DNA of 64,000 nt from Lagopus muta (lineage: Eukaryota > Chordata > Aves > Galliformes > Phasianidae). Below the pieces are notes generated by a model that worked only from the letters and a program-made list of their open reading frames with translations, was not told the origin of the DNA and made no database searches. The stretch covers positions 48,955,883 through 49,019,882 of the forward strand of contig NC_064436.1 of assembly GCF_023343835.1 (NCBI RefSeq). Reading direction: 5' to 3'. Both the position numbers and the translations under genes were made by a program. The stretch's first letter is position 1. Each line of letters starts with the position of its first letter. This document shows positions 35,236-48,750 of this stretch, one piece after another.

Positions 35236-38200
35236 ATTAAAAGAGAGACTTGGTGACTCAGGAAACCTTTTCTGTACGCCTGTGCTAACTGGATATACAT
35301 TTTCTGTGCCAGTGTTTCTTATTTTAAAAATCTGACATTCAGAAATGACATTAAAGTAAAATGCTTGCTTTACGGATTGTATCACTGCTTAGAAAGCATT
35401 GCAGTATGCTTAGTGGATGCTTTCTGAAATAGTTTTGCAAGTTTAGGCTTTTTTCCTCCAAAATGCTATGTGTTGACTTAGAGTAGTATCTGATCAAGTC
35501 AAAACTTTTTTTTTTTTTACATCAAAACTGTGCAAAAAGAGACAATTCTTTAGTCTATGTGTGACCTGTTTGAGCTTATCCTTCAGGTTAAAAAATAAAA
35601 TTCAGAAAACATTTTTATTAGCTGAAGTAATTCACAGATTCTCAAAAACAGAAATTGAAAGGGGTGGCAGATCCAGATGGTGTGAACTGAGAGCAGTGCT
35701 CTAAACTATGCTGTGGTTAGAGGACTGAGATGAATGAAATGTGAAGTAACTTTGAAGATAGGTCTAGTGTATGTCATTGTGCATGGGATTTGTTTCACTT
35801 ACTGTTTTGCAGAACAGCTGAGAGTTATCTTAAGTAGTGGTTGCAACAGTTCCACTTGTTCAGAAGCCTGTAGACCATTCTAAAAATATTGTGTGTGCAA
35901 TACTAAGTACAACCAGCTGCAGATGCTATGCACTAGGTCCTATGACTCTCATAAGTACATGACAGCTTCTAGAAGATGTAACAAATGTAAAAATGGAAGA
36001 GCAGCTGCAATGAACGTACCAAGGATTAGTCCAGTGCAATGGCCACACAGGATGTGATGCTGCCACAGGGCGCTCAGCTGGTCGCACCTCTGAGCAACAC
36101 CTCTGAGATGCCTCTGAGTGCTCCTGCATGCTCCCCTTCCCTTCCTGTGTGCTGTGACAGAAAGCAGCCTTGTGCCATTGCAGAGAAGACCTCTTGCAGG
36201 TTGACTTATACTTTAGGCTGATTTGTGGCCCACTGAAATCAAACATGAAAATTCCCTGAGGAAGAGTGAAGATGGGTGCATTTATGCTTTTCTGACTTAC
36301 ATCCCTTGCAGAAGACCCTGGGACACGTATATCTATATCAGTTCTTCTCCTGGCTCCTCCAAACCCTCTTCCCAAGCATAAGGGTGCTTTTTGCTGTGTA
36401 ACATTCCGGTCTACCACCCCACCAAAAGCAGAGATCTTCTCATTGACCTCCTGCTGCCCCTCTGAGCTGCTCTGTAGGCTGATGGGCTCCATACCTCATG
36501 GGCAGCCACCCCAGCACTACTGGGCCTGTTATCCTGTCCTTGTCTTGGTATGGATCTGAACAGAACATTGCTATCCTCAGAGCTTTAAGAAACAGGGGTT
36601 ACTATTGAGAATGCTTTGTGTGGTGTCCTGCTTGAGTCGCCCTTTTTAAAAAATATATGTTCTGCAGGGAAAAATAGGAACAGGATGACCTTATGCAGAA
36701 CCTCCTCTATATGTGCTCTCAGAGGCTCTGGTTGTTCTCAGCTGGGGATTGCTGGAGCTGGGTACACCCTCTGCTGTTCTCAGAACGTCTGGTGGCTTTC
36801 TATCCCAAATGCTAATCTGATCTGTCTGCAGCCCCCCTGGGACCTTATTGCAGGCACCGTGACCTTTGGTCAGGTGTGCTGCATGTCTGTAGGCCTTTTT
36901 TGGGTTGTTTGAGATTTCCCTCATTCTCTTTGTTCTTGTCTGGGCTCCTTTATTTGGAGACTTAGTTTTCAACAGTAGATGAGCTTTGGTGTTATGTAGT
37001 TGCTTTGTTTTCTTAACGATTTGTAACATTTTATTAGCTTTCTGGATTGCTACCAAGGTAGTTTCCTGAATATGTCAATTTGTAACATTAAGATGTGCTG
37101 GTGTGTGATCATTTTGGAGTCCATTAGTTGTGTGAAATCGTGGTTGTACCTTTCTCTCGTACATCTTTTGCCGCTTATGTTTATTTGTTAGTTCACAGCT
37201 CAGTCTCACAGGATTATCTGGAATTCCTCACATCCCCTCCTTGTTACCCAGATAGCTGTTCCATGAGCAGTGTCCTCAGCCCACTGCTCAGACTCCTTCC
37301 TGATCTCAGGTGTGTGTCACAGGGCTCAGGTCTGAGCACAGATGGCTGCGGAACTTCATGGTGACTCCTGCTCACTGCAGGAAGAGACTGGGTACCCTTA
37401 TTCTTACCGTTTCCATTTTTCAGCCCTCTTATCTGTCCACACAGGACCTTTCCTCTTATCTCTCTCACCTGAGTTCCCTTAAGAAACCCCTCACCTTTTG
37501 GGGAGGGGAATTTGAAGTCCTTTTGGAAATCCATGTAGGTTGAAGCATATGGCTGCATCCTATCCGTGTTTGGTACCTTTGAAGAACTTCGATAGTTCCA
37601 GGCCTTGTGCATCTGCAGGCTGCTGCTGAGCCTGGTGGTCCTCTGTGTGTTTAGAATGAAAAAATGAGGCTCAGTTTAGTTGAAGATCTAGGGTGGATCT
37701 CTAAGTTCTGTCTCCTGCAGTTACATGGATTTTCTTTTTTTAAACCGAAATGTGCTGAGCTTCTGTCTCCCCTGAAAATGTGGCATTTGTTTGAGTAAGT
37801 GTTCAGATTTTTCATTTCTGCTGAAGAAACACTGCATCTTGTATAACGCTGATTAGTGCCTTTTAAAGCATTCTGCATAACTGTTAGCATGATTAAAAAG
37901 ATGCAGATTTCTGCTTTTATCAGTAGCCTGTGTGCTGCGGTTGATAGAAATCTAAAACAGGTCTGAGATGAATGGAGTCAGACATGGTTTACTCTTGGGT
38001 ATTTCTTCATGAATGTAAACTGTTAGCTTCAGTAATAGTACAGTAAGAGTAATGCTGCTTGACAGAGAAAGGTTTGGTACAGAATGTGCAGGTTTTCACT
38101 TCTGATCTCAATGCTAGATAGCCAACGTTTCTAATTCTGGTTTATGTTGCTTTACGAATAGTGCTGGTGCTGCTGAAATACTCCTCAGCAAACTTACGTC

Positions 38201-40916
38201 AGGCTTCTTCTTGACAGCTTAATCATTTGGACTTCAGAATTTAAAAACCTCTGCTGAAATCTCAGTGGTGTCCCTCTGTAACAATGCCAGAATAGAGTTG
38301 TAACCTTCTGATTCAGTCATCTAGCTCTTACTGTTTCCCTGTCTTTTTCTTTCTTTTATTTTTTTTTTTTCCTTTAGAAATCTTTCTTTCCTTTGTCTTC
38401 CTTGCTGGGTTGTGTTGCACCCCAGGTAATGTATCCCATCAGACAAGCATCAGCTCTGCCTGCCCTTGGGAAAACCCTTGTTTTGGAAGCGTAAGGCATG
38501 CTCGGCTATGATATGCTTTTAAGCAGTTCTGCAGTGTTTAGTTTCTTTGTTGAAGGGTGTGGGGTTCTTTTTTTTTTCTTCCCTTTTTTTTTTTTTTTCC
38601 TTTAATGCACAGTTTAATTTTCACAGGGAGCAAAAGAAACATTTCTAAACATCTGCAGATATCCAGTGTAGAACACATGTTTAAAAAAAAACACCCGTAG
38701 GCTTGTTATAGGCACTAAAATGTGGTTCATACAGGACTGTTTTAAAACTAATTTTTCTTGTGTTCGTTAGTTGGCTGTGGGGAGAGGTTTCCTGGTATAA
38801 TTATTGTGTGTAAAGGACAGATTCCAAAGGGAGAGAAACTGGCAGGCACAAAATGTTCTTTACCTTTATGAATCAACTTGTTAGAACAGAATAAGCCACC
38901 CTAAAGTTTTCCTATTTTGTTGTTGTCTGTTTATAGAAACATATAGCTTCTTTGTAGCATTTTCAGGATAGGATGTATTCCAGTCATTGAATTACAGTAA
39001 CTTGGTGTGACTAATATTGGCACAAATTAGTTCAGCCTTTATTGGAAACATCTTAAGTATAATTTCACAAATGGGATGGAGGGAGGTGCTGCAGGGTACT
39101 TACTGGCTAGCTGCCTAATTTAGAAAAGTAGGAGCTTGACATTAAGCCATCCTATGTATTTAATACAGAATTTCATTATCTGGAAGCAGTAGCTTAGGTA
39201 AATATGACAACTAGTTCATTGCTACAGTGTTTACATTTGCCTTGTTAATTCTATTTGCAAAGAGGATTATTGTCAGGAAAGGATGTTTCTCTGCAAGGTA
39301 TGAAATTGTGTGGCTATGGAAGATGAAAGGAAATCACAAGGCAGAGGAATATGGAGGAGGTGTTCTCTCATAAGGAGAATTCAGTGCTATCCTGATTAAA
39401 TAGGGATTTAAACACAGCATAATGGAAAGATAGTTTAATTTGGTTATTTACACAGTGCAAAGATATATATACATGTGGAATGTGATGTACAGACTTATGG
39501 AGCTATTTGTCTGAAAGTAAATGCAGTAGGAAACCTAGATGATTTTGGCATGCATAGTACTTAGAAAACCTTAAGCATTATGCCATCGTGTCGCCTTACA
39601 AAGTATCCTGGGTGCCCTGGATCTAGTTTCCATGGCATACACAGAGGTGTAGGGCCAATACTCTTGGAACAGGAAGGAGGTCTTGCTGGTTGCTCTGCCT
39701 TCTCCATCCACCACCAGGGAACACCAATGGAGCTCCTGCAAGCCCTGTGATCTCCAGTGGAGCTGGGAATGTGTATTGGGTGTTAGTCCCCTAATTCTCC
39801 CAGAGTGCCACATCAGCTTCAGGTTTTTGCAGAAGACAGAGCTGGTAGGCACTTGGGTGTTAACATGAAATTGAATCAAAATTTGAAGCCTGGTTGATTC
39901 ATGGACAGCTGCTGGAGTAGTGTGAGATGGCAGTGAGAGATCTCTTTGTTAAGTGGAACAAGCAGAAATAATTTCCAAAAGATAGGCTGGCTATCCTGTG
40001 GGTTGAGTCTGGAGACCTCTGCCACTGTAGATGGTGCCCATGGTTTTGCTGCAGGGAATTCTTGTTGGACGCATCACTGGGCTGGCTGATCCTGAAAGAA
40101 ACAAGTATAGGGATAAAACATGTTCATGTTTCTATTGAAGTGTGTTAGGACAGAGTTAAATTCTGGTAACCCTTTTTTCTTAGAATGCTGTAAAATAATT
40201 CAAGGAGAAGTTATATAAATATCTCTTGCTGTTTTCACTAAAAAAAGTCTCATCAGCCATTGGTGCTCTCCTTCCCATTGCTGGGATGGGCGCAGGGTTG
40301 ATCCCGATGGCTGCAAGATGGAAGCCTCTTTGTCTGCCTGTTGGAGATGCTGAGGAATTGGAAACATGTGCAGAGATGTAGAACTTCACAAGATAGCAAT
40401 GTGCAGAGGGTGTGTGCTTCTACAAAACACAATTCCCACCAAGATTTTCTGTTCATCCAGGCTAACAGAATGAAATCATGCTTTTCATTACTTACCGTCA
40501 AGTTCTTATTAAGCTGTGAAACTTGAGAAGAAAATGAAACAGTATGAAACAAACTTTGCCCTTCAGGAAATTAAATTTTATTTTGATATTAGTTTTTCCC
40601 AAAGGTACAGATATGAGGGTCAGCTTAAAAAACAGTAGAAGTGACATGTATGCTGATGGGTAAAGAAGAAGGGAACGGTGGTGAAGATTATGTCACTTGA
40701 ATCTGAATAGTGGTGAGAGCTGTGTACCTGAGAAATAAGTCATATTTTTAAAGTCCAGTGAGAACCTGCTTGCGTGGTTTTGCTATTTTTTTGTTTTTCT
40801 TTGTTTTGTGTTTTCACCGCATTTCTGGAAAACAGTGCAACAATGTGAGGCCGTCAGTATAAGGAGGGGTTTAGCTAACATTCCTGGATGTGGAAAGCTT
40901 TGTGTTTTCTGGCAAA

Positions 40917-40922
<6 letters not shown>

Positions 40923-40957
<35 letters not shown>
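40923..40957. repeat. Poly-T run of 35
   Basis: The longest homopolymer in the window and uninterrupted. The sequence to its right, read on the minus strand, has no AATAAA near the tract and no recognisable retrocopy, so it is listed as a simple repeat. Confidence 0.9.
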
Positions 40958-40958
<1 letters not shown>

Positions 40959-41660
40959 AGGAATTTGAAGTCTGTTAGCTTAAAAGGCCATCAGAAATAA
41001 GAAAAATGTTTGAAAGCACTTGTGTATGTGACACAGAAGCAAAATAACTTCAAATATTCAATCTTTCTGCCTCAGAAATATTTGAGATTGGATGTATTGT
41101 TATATAAGTTTGTGGGCTGGTGAGATGACTACCCAAGGAGATTAAAATAACTTGGTGAGAAGACAGTATTTGCTTTAAACATGTGCTGTTACTTAAACAT
41201 GTGCAAGAACTGCTAGCAAACAATGCTTGGCTGTATCAATGTGTTCTAACCTTATTTTTATGATCTTTCCATGCTGTTACATCAGGTGTTTATCTAACTG
41301 CATTTTTTGCCAATTCCTGTTTCTCCTTAGCTTCGTTTTCGGTGAATTCTCCTATATATTTCTCTTTGACACAGGGATATGTTTAAAAAAAAAAAAAATA
41401 AGCTTAATGATCAGTATATTTTATATACCAAAACAATATACAGGAAGCAGGTTGGGGTAGATATACAGGCATTCAGAAGCTAAAAGATCTCTCTTGAAGA
41501 CCTACGAGATACACTCTAATGTGATAACACTGGGTGCAGATCATCAGGCAGTCACATAAGTGGTCCTGGGAGTTGGGTCTGTGAGGTCTGGCAGTGTACT
41601 GACAGCCTTGCAGCAAAATATAAGCCTGATGGAGGGATATGCAATGAATTGAAAGCAACC

Positions 41661-41785
41661 ACAGAATCACAGAATGGCTTAGGTCTTGAAGATCATCTAG
41701 TTCCAACCCCCTGCCATGGGCATAGTTGTCACCCACTAGATCACTCTGCCCAGGATCACATCCAACCTCACCTGGGTGTTCCTAG
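41661..41785 (-). mobile_element. CR1 LINE fragment with 3' octamer repeats
   Basis: It starts ACAGAATCACAGAATGG, which on the minus strand gives two ATTCTGTG octamers, the hallmark 3' terminus of CR1. GATCATCTAGTTCCAACCCC, then CTGCCATGGGCATAG and CATCCAACCTCACCTGGGTG follow in CR1 order. This is one of the least diverged copies in the window, severely 5'-truncated to about 125 bp. Confidence 0.92.
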
Positions 41786-42078
41786 CTTGGGGAAGGTGAT
41801 TAAGGTGGGAGAATTGTTAGTCTCCTAGGGACATCAGAGCACTGTAGGAGATGTGGAGCCAAGGCAGACCAGGAGTGATGGGAAACTCAAAGTATCACTG
41901 ATGCTTTTGTACCTCACGTGGGAGTTGCATTTTAGCTGTTTCCTGGCCTTTGTTGAGGGTCACCAGCACTGCCACATCTTGGCTGTGAAACACAGGTATG
42001 GCTTGTGGTTTTTCCAGTGTCTTTATTCTGGGTTGGGCAGCCAGTGGGTAGCCACAGATGCAGTGGTGTTGTGTGAAC

Positions 42079-42096
42079 TTTTTTTTTTTTTTTATA
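42079..42096. repeat. Poly-T run
   Basis: A homopolymer tract of about 18 T with no associated element recognised. Confidence 0.7.
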
Positions 42097-45000
42097 GATA
42101 AAGTTCTTCCTAACTCAAGTTTTTTGTGAATGTGTTGAATGAAATGGTTATTCTCCTAAATTTAAAGCTTGGGTTCTCCTTCTTTGAGTTCTTGTGGCTA
42201 AAACTGTGCTACACTGTAGATCCGTTTGAAGACAGATAGCTCAAGCAAAAGATTCACTTTGAGGGATTTGGCCTGCTCCTCTGCTTCTGCTGTGTGCTTC
42301 TGAACAATCTGGAAGTGTAAGTGTGGGCCTGGAAAAAGTAACAATGAAGCTGGTTGACAGTATTCGAGCTCACATTAGGACTTAATTTGAGAAACATGAG
42401 CTTGTGCTATAAATCTGAGATTTGGGCTTGTAACCCCTTAATTTTTGACCTGATAAATCCTGTCACTCCCAGCAAGCTGTTAAGGTTCATCTCACTAAGT
42501 GCCAAGGATGTTTTAAATCCACGGATTATTTAAGTTATGCCCGTGCCAAGGTTTAAAATAAGACTGCTAATACACGGAACACGCCAGCAGTAAAACCAGG
42601 AGTGGATGGTGTGGGATCAGTTCAGGAGGCATAGTGAAACTGGGCTTTGACAGCATTGGGGTTCTTTGAGGTTACAGGAAAATATTTTTGATGTAGGTAA
42701 ACACCATGGCGGGATAAGATTCTTTGCAGGAGGAGGTGTGGAAACTGGAGAAGAAAGTATTAAGCTGAACTTAGATTTTAAAAAAGACAAAGATACTCTA
42801 AGGATAGTGTGTAGTGATGCATGTACTTGTGACTCCAAAATGAAGGTACTCGTGCTCCCAAACACTGGCTCGAGGAGGATACTTGCCAGTGCTCAGGTGG
42901 AGGCAGTAGCCAGCATATAAATTGATTAATTTTAATTACACAAAGGGGCTGGATGATGAAATGAGCTGCAAGGCTCAGGAGTGAAATAAGCCAAACTTCC
43001 ACACGCAGAACTAGTTGCTAACCTTGAGATAAAACTGCACTATGGAGCATTAGGAAGGCATGCTTTATACTGAGTACATTATAAGCCCCCTAATGATGTT
43101 TTGTGTGTATGTATATACACATGGATAGTTTTAAAACTATGCATTTAGTTTTTTGTTTTAAGACCTTATTTGTTTTAAGGCCTGTATTTGTCCTGAAAGA
43201 TTCTAAAAGTAGCTAAATTTGATAATAAATATGATTTGTTTTCTCAGAAAAGTTTGGGTTTAGGAATGTCAAGCTATACTCCTTTGCATTTTCCTTGCAA
43301 TTCCTAATGTAGAGGTGTCTGTAACTTTTATTTACTGTTTGTAACTCAGAAATGTAAGATAACTCAAATGCTTTCATGGCACAGCAGAAAGTTTAAGAAG
43401 GTCTGGAGAGATGCAGTATAAAGCTAGTAAAACAGGCAGAGCTGGATGATAACAATGAAAACAAAACCCAACATTTTCCAAGATGTTGTCTAAATGTGGC
43501 AGGCTTGGGGATGAGCAGCATTTCTGCCTTTCTCAAAAGCTTTTCATGAAAGAATCCTTTTTTCAAGCAGATGCAAGTACATGCATAAAAACTTGGCTCC
43601 TCTAGAGCAGCTTTCTATAATATGATGCAGAAAGTATTGGCATACTGTATGGAAATAGGTGGTAAAATTACTGTGCTTTTGAAATGGATGATTTGATAGT
43701 TGTGAGTCGTAGCTGCTTCGAAGGCACCACGTTATCATCTCAAGTTCAATAAAAAGCTTAAACTTAAAACAGAACAGTTACTCTCAGGAGCTCCAGCTGG
43801 GGAGAACTTCTCAGTTTTGCAAGGTGAGAGCAATGCAGCTGAAGCAGGTTGGTGCCATGGAGTGGCCACAGGAGATTAATGGGGTTAACCATTGTACTGA
43901 AATAACAGTTCAGGTCTGGACCAGTGGTGTGACCTCCACTAATAAAAGCTTACAGGGACCAAACAGCTTGCAAAAATGGGATTAGAAGTGGTCAGCCAAA
44001 GCTGTAGCTCGCTGCCTGCCTGCCCTGCTCAGCTCTCAGGAGGCACCAAGTGGTGGCTACCTGGGGTGGTTCCTGCCTCCCTGGTGAACCTGAAGTACAT
44101 CATGATGAAGTTGCCCCCAGATGGGAAGATAGTTTTTTTTGTTTTTGTTTTTTTTTTTAACTGCATTAAGGCACTGAACTAAAATGTTGGATGTAGATTG
44201 TATGTTAATAGTGGTTATATTACCTGTTGCAGCAGCTGCTTGGACAAGTGGCACAGTGAAGTGGTAGGAATGCCATTGCTCTAGGTATCGTATGGCAGAG
44301 AAAAATTGATGCATGCCTTCTGTTTAAAAAAAAGTAGATGTTTAATTTTTCTTCTTTTGGAGGGAAAACACAAACTAAATTTCCATTTCTTAGCAAACTA
44401 CTATGTTTTGGGATTATTGAATGAGAAGCTCTAAAAAAAGCTTGTGTTTGCTTGGGTGACCTTAACATGTTGTTTATTCTTCACTTGTACATCAGCCCTG
44501 TCTGTACTGAAGAAGTTTTGTGGATTTTCTGTGTTCCATGGTTGGCTGTTGTGTGTTTTTTTTTGTTTTTACCTTGAAACAATTTTTAAACTTCTGCATT
44601 GCTCATTGAAGTGCTGAGTTTTCATTCTTTGCTATTTCTTGATTTTTGTTTCTAATAGAACACGAACTTGTGCAGAAGTGATTTATTGCCCTAAATGGCA
44701 GCAGTTGGTGTGTTGGAGGCATGATGCTGTGTGTTTACAGAAGGAACAGGAATGTGATATGTAAGGTTTTAAAACAAATGTTGAAGGAAAGAGTAATTAA
44801 AAGCCCAAGGGGCGAATTGCAACGTAAGTTTATCCATAGGTAGGCTATGTTAGAGTGACTTTCTTTAACCTTGAAATGTGAGTTAAAATGCATGCACTGA
44901 GTTTATCAGGTCTTTATTCAAGCAGTTGTTATGGCTTGAGGTGGAAAGAGCAGCATAAGAAATATGTTTTTCATCTATAAAGGGATTCGTCACCGCTGTT

Positions 45001-48000
45001 AATGATGCCAACTGTGTTACTTGAAAGGTAACAGAGTTGGGGTAAGACAGGGCTGGCTGTGACGAGTGCTGTAGCCATGGCTTACCTATGGTCACTTATG
45101 GTCTCTTGTGACTGTGACTTAACCATGGCACTGAGCATACTCAGTTCTGTGAAAGACATTGTTTCAGCATCCTCAGGGCTATGGGTCCCAATGGTTTGGG
45201 ATACTGCTAAGTCACCACAGGGATTTTGCTTGTCTGGGAAAATGGCTTTACGTGCCAAAAAGAGCTTGTTTATTTTACTTATCAAGGTGTAATTCTTCTG
45301 CCTTGTTTTTGCATTTTAAGCAATGTCTTAACGCCTGTAGGACTTTGATTTGTGGCCAGCTTATTTTCCTGCTGATGCTGATGGGATAGATGGGCTGAAC
45401 TACTTCTCTCTGATGCTCCTGAGGCCTGGTTCACGTTTCAAAAGCATGTCGCTTAGTCCACGTGAATGTGTGCCTTTTTCCCACCTCTACTACAGGGTTT
45501 ATGGACTGTGCTGCCTTTTCCCCAGAGGGGCTGTGAAGGGGGAGCTGTGTTTGGATTAATGTCTCACAACTGTGCACTGGCTGTAGTGTATGTGATGCAG
45601 CACAGCTGTCAGAATGGAGACAGAGCTGAAAGCAGTTACAAGGCATCCAAACAAAGGGATGCAGACGTGGATCTATGCTGTGAAGGTGCCCATCTCTGCT
45701 CTCTGCATAACCGCATTGTGCTTAATCACAAAAGTATCTGCTTGAATTGGCAATGCAGAAGAATTCAAGGCATGTTCTAATGTCTCATTTATGTCAGGAT
45801 TCCTGCATACATTAAATATTTGGTAACTCTGCTGGTGTGTTTGGGGGAAAAGCTGGAGGGATGTGGCTTGAGTAATGCTGTGTAATTGGCAGTAAAATAG
45901 ATATGCATCTGTCTGTCCTTACTGAGCTGTAACAGGAGTGGAGACATAGGCATCTCCAGGCATAGCTCCTGGGGAGACTTCTTCAATGCACATGCCTTCT
46001 GTGAGTGAGAAATTGCCTATGTAGACAACAACTAATGCATCAGTGAGTGCGTCACTGGAGGTGGTGGCACATCCAGGAGTGGGGACAAGTGGAATTCATA
46101 TGGCTGGTTCTTCATTTCAGCTCTTAATGTAGATCATGTAAGATGAAGGAAGACTTCATAAATGACCTGGAATCACTGGCAGAAAAAGCTGACTAGAAGA
46201 TAACTTTCTAGCCCCTTTTGAAGTAACTTACATGTTTAATCATTGTTTTTTCCCCATCAGCAATTGCTTTGTTCAGTGAGGAGGGTGAAGCCCAGCAGCT
46301 CATTGGCCATTCAAGCAGCTGCACTGATCTGGAGGCCTGCTTCTGGCATTCTGCACTGAACTGAGGCTCTTCATGTTGAAATGAAGAAACTTTCTTGGAA
46401 ATGTAAGTTTCAAGGCATTTTTGGAATAAAAAGAGACTTTTTTTTTTTTTCTTTTATGTTCCCTCAGATATGTGCTGTTAGAAGTATGGTCAACATTGTG
46501 ATACATCAGCATGCTTAAATGTGATCCAAAAAATGTATGTGGCTAAGTACACCTGCTTTTCATTAGTTTCTTGCTCAACTCTTGAAAAGCATTAATATTG
46601 AGATACTCTATTCCAACAACTTTACTCTCCTTAACACAAAAGTTCAAAATATGTGGAGAAGTGAAATGAAGAATAATGTGCATCATGCCAGAGCAGAGCA
46701 GAACACAATGAAGGTACTGCAACTCCTGGCACCTATTTCTGCCTTTTGAGCCAAAGTTGGCATGGGTGGTGGCGTGGTTGCTGGAGAGGGTGGCACTGGA
46801 AAGTGTTTTAACATAATAGCAAACCAATGAGCTGTATTTATAAACATAAGTATGGTAAATACGTACAAGATCATATAATATGTATATGCATGTGGTATTA
46901 GTTACTGATGATGTTAAACTCTTATTGTTAGAAAATCAATGTGTGGCACACTTGATTGTAGAAGGGTTCCTTTCTGCTTAGTGCTGCTAACTGAGGACAT
47001 GTATATTGAATAATTAAAATAGTGTGGGAGAAAAAGCTTGCTTGCATTACTTTTGTGCTGTGCAGTGTTGGGATGGCTGCAGTTTATCTCTGTTGAATAT
47101 GGAGATGCTAATGGCCTTCTTGACTCAAACAGAAGTTGTATAAATGAGTCCTTCAAAAGCTCTTATCGGCTGTTAAGATAAAAGTTATGCTATGGTTAAT
47201 GTGAATTGCTGCTGAAGGAATAATGAAGAGAAGAAAAATGGAACATAAGATATTGTTTTAGCTCAGCAGCTGTGGTCTCTGTGATAAAGGCACATAAATC
47301 CCTTCACATGAAAAAAAACACAGTTTAGGAATTCTTTTAAATATTTTAGCCTGTTTTGATTATATATTCCTATTAAAATACTTTAAACTCTGAAAGGACG
47401 TTTTCTTCACTCTTCCCAATGCTTTGTGAAGTCCTCTGAGGGAAAAGGAAGGGAGTGTTCAGAAAACTATTTCTGACATTAAATGGCTTCTGAAATGCTG
47501 AGTAGGTAAAACCTTGAATTTATGTTTTGGGAGTAGGTGTTTGCAGGGCAGGAAAGGTTTTATTTAGAAGTGTCTGGTCCATGCAGGGCCGTGGAAGTGT
47601 GCGTGGGTCTGGGGTGTCCATCAGACTCCAGCATGGATCCCTGGCCTCGCTCTGTGCTAATGGTGGGATTGGCAGGGTGCTGTTGCCTAGCTTGGCACTG
47701 ACTGCTCAGCCACAACCCATCTCCTGTGCTCCTTTCTCACCCCGTGTGCTGTCAAGCTGAACAAATTCCAGTGTTAGTGGAGCTTGTAATCAATTAGGCA
47801 CAAGGTGAAAAGGATAAGAAAGAAATACAAAGGCAATAGCTGAGTGTGAAGCATCATCAGGAATTCATTAAGGGCCATGTGATTGATGGCTGCCCAGCAT
47901 CTTGTTTGTGTCTGAGCAAGTTGTGCCAAAGCCATCCGTAGCGTGCGCTGCACACATTAAATTTGTTTTTATCCCCACATCTAACTATTTGCACATCCAA

Positions 48001-48559
48001 GGATGTTCTCTACTTCTATAATAACCCAACCTGTGTCACTGCTCTCACCCATGTAGAGGTTTCTTTTACTCTCACGCCCCAAGAATTTCTGGTCTGAAAA
48101 ACCAAGTGTAGTCTGAATTTTTAGGTCTTTTAACTTCATCCTCATTTAGTTTATATCAGCAGTTTTGTACAGCTGTCTGAGGAGTTGTGAACACCTCTCA
48201 CAGTTTGCACTCAGTAAGCTTTTTCTTCAAGTTTTTAAAGAAGAAAAATGTGAAGTGTGTGAATCAGACTCCAGAAATGCTTCTGTAGTGCTTGCTGTGG
48301 CTCAGTGTGATAGGGGAAACAGAATTCTGGAGGGGAAATCTGTCATTATGGCAGCAGGAATAATTTCTCATTGAGACTTGCTATTCACATGCTGCTTTTA
48401 TGCTTCCTATTTCGGTCTCTAAAAGAGTCTGTGTATTATATGGTGAACTAAATGGCTTTTTAATAAGCTCGTAACTACTGTCTCCCAAACTCTGTAATTT
48501 AGACACTTAAGTGAATAATAGCACATGATGTATAATAGCATGTTGCCTTCAGTTTTCCA

Positions 48560-48750
48560 TACTCTATTAGAGGGCAATGATGCATAAATGTATAGTTAAT
48601 TAGGTCTTAATTTTCAGTTCTTTGCAGTCCACTTTGTACAGATATCTTTATTTGTATTGCACTGCAGTTGAATCACTGGAATAATCTGAGCAGTTAGACT
48701 ATCCAATTATGATTGCAGTGAGGTTAATAAATGAAACTCCTCCTCCAGAC
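48560..48750. promoter_or_regulatory. AT-rich block with homeobox and POU-like motifs
   Basis: It contains ATGCATAAATG, GTTAATTAGG, CCAATTATGATTGCAG and GGTTAATAAATG with no CR1 similarity and no open frame. The composition resembles conserved non-coding elements in developmental gene introns. Conservation cannot be judged from one sequence. Confidence 0.2.
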
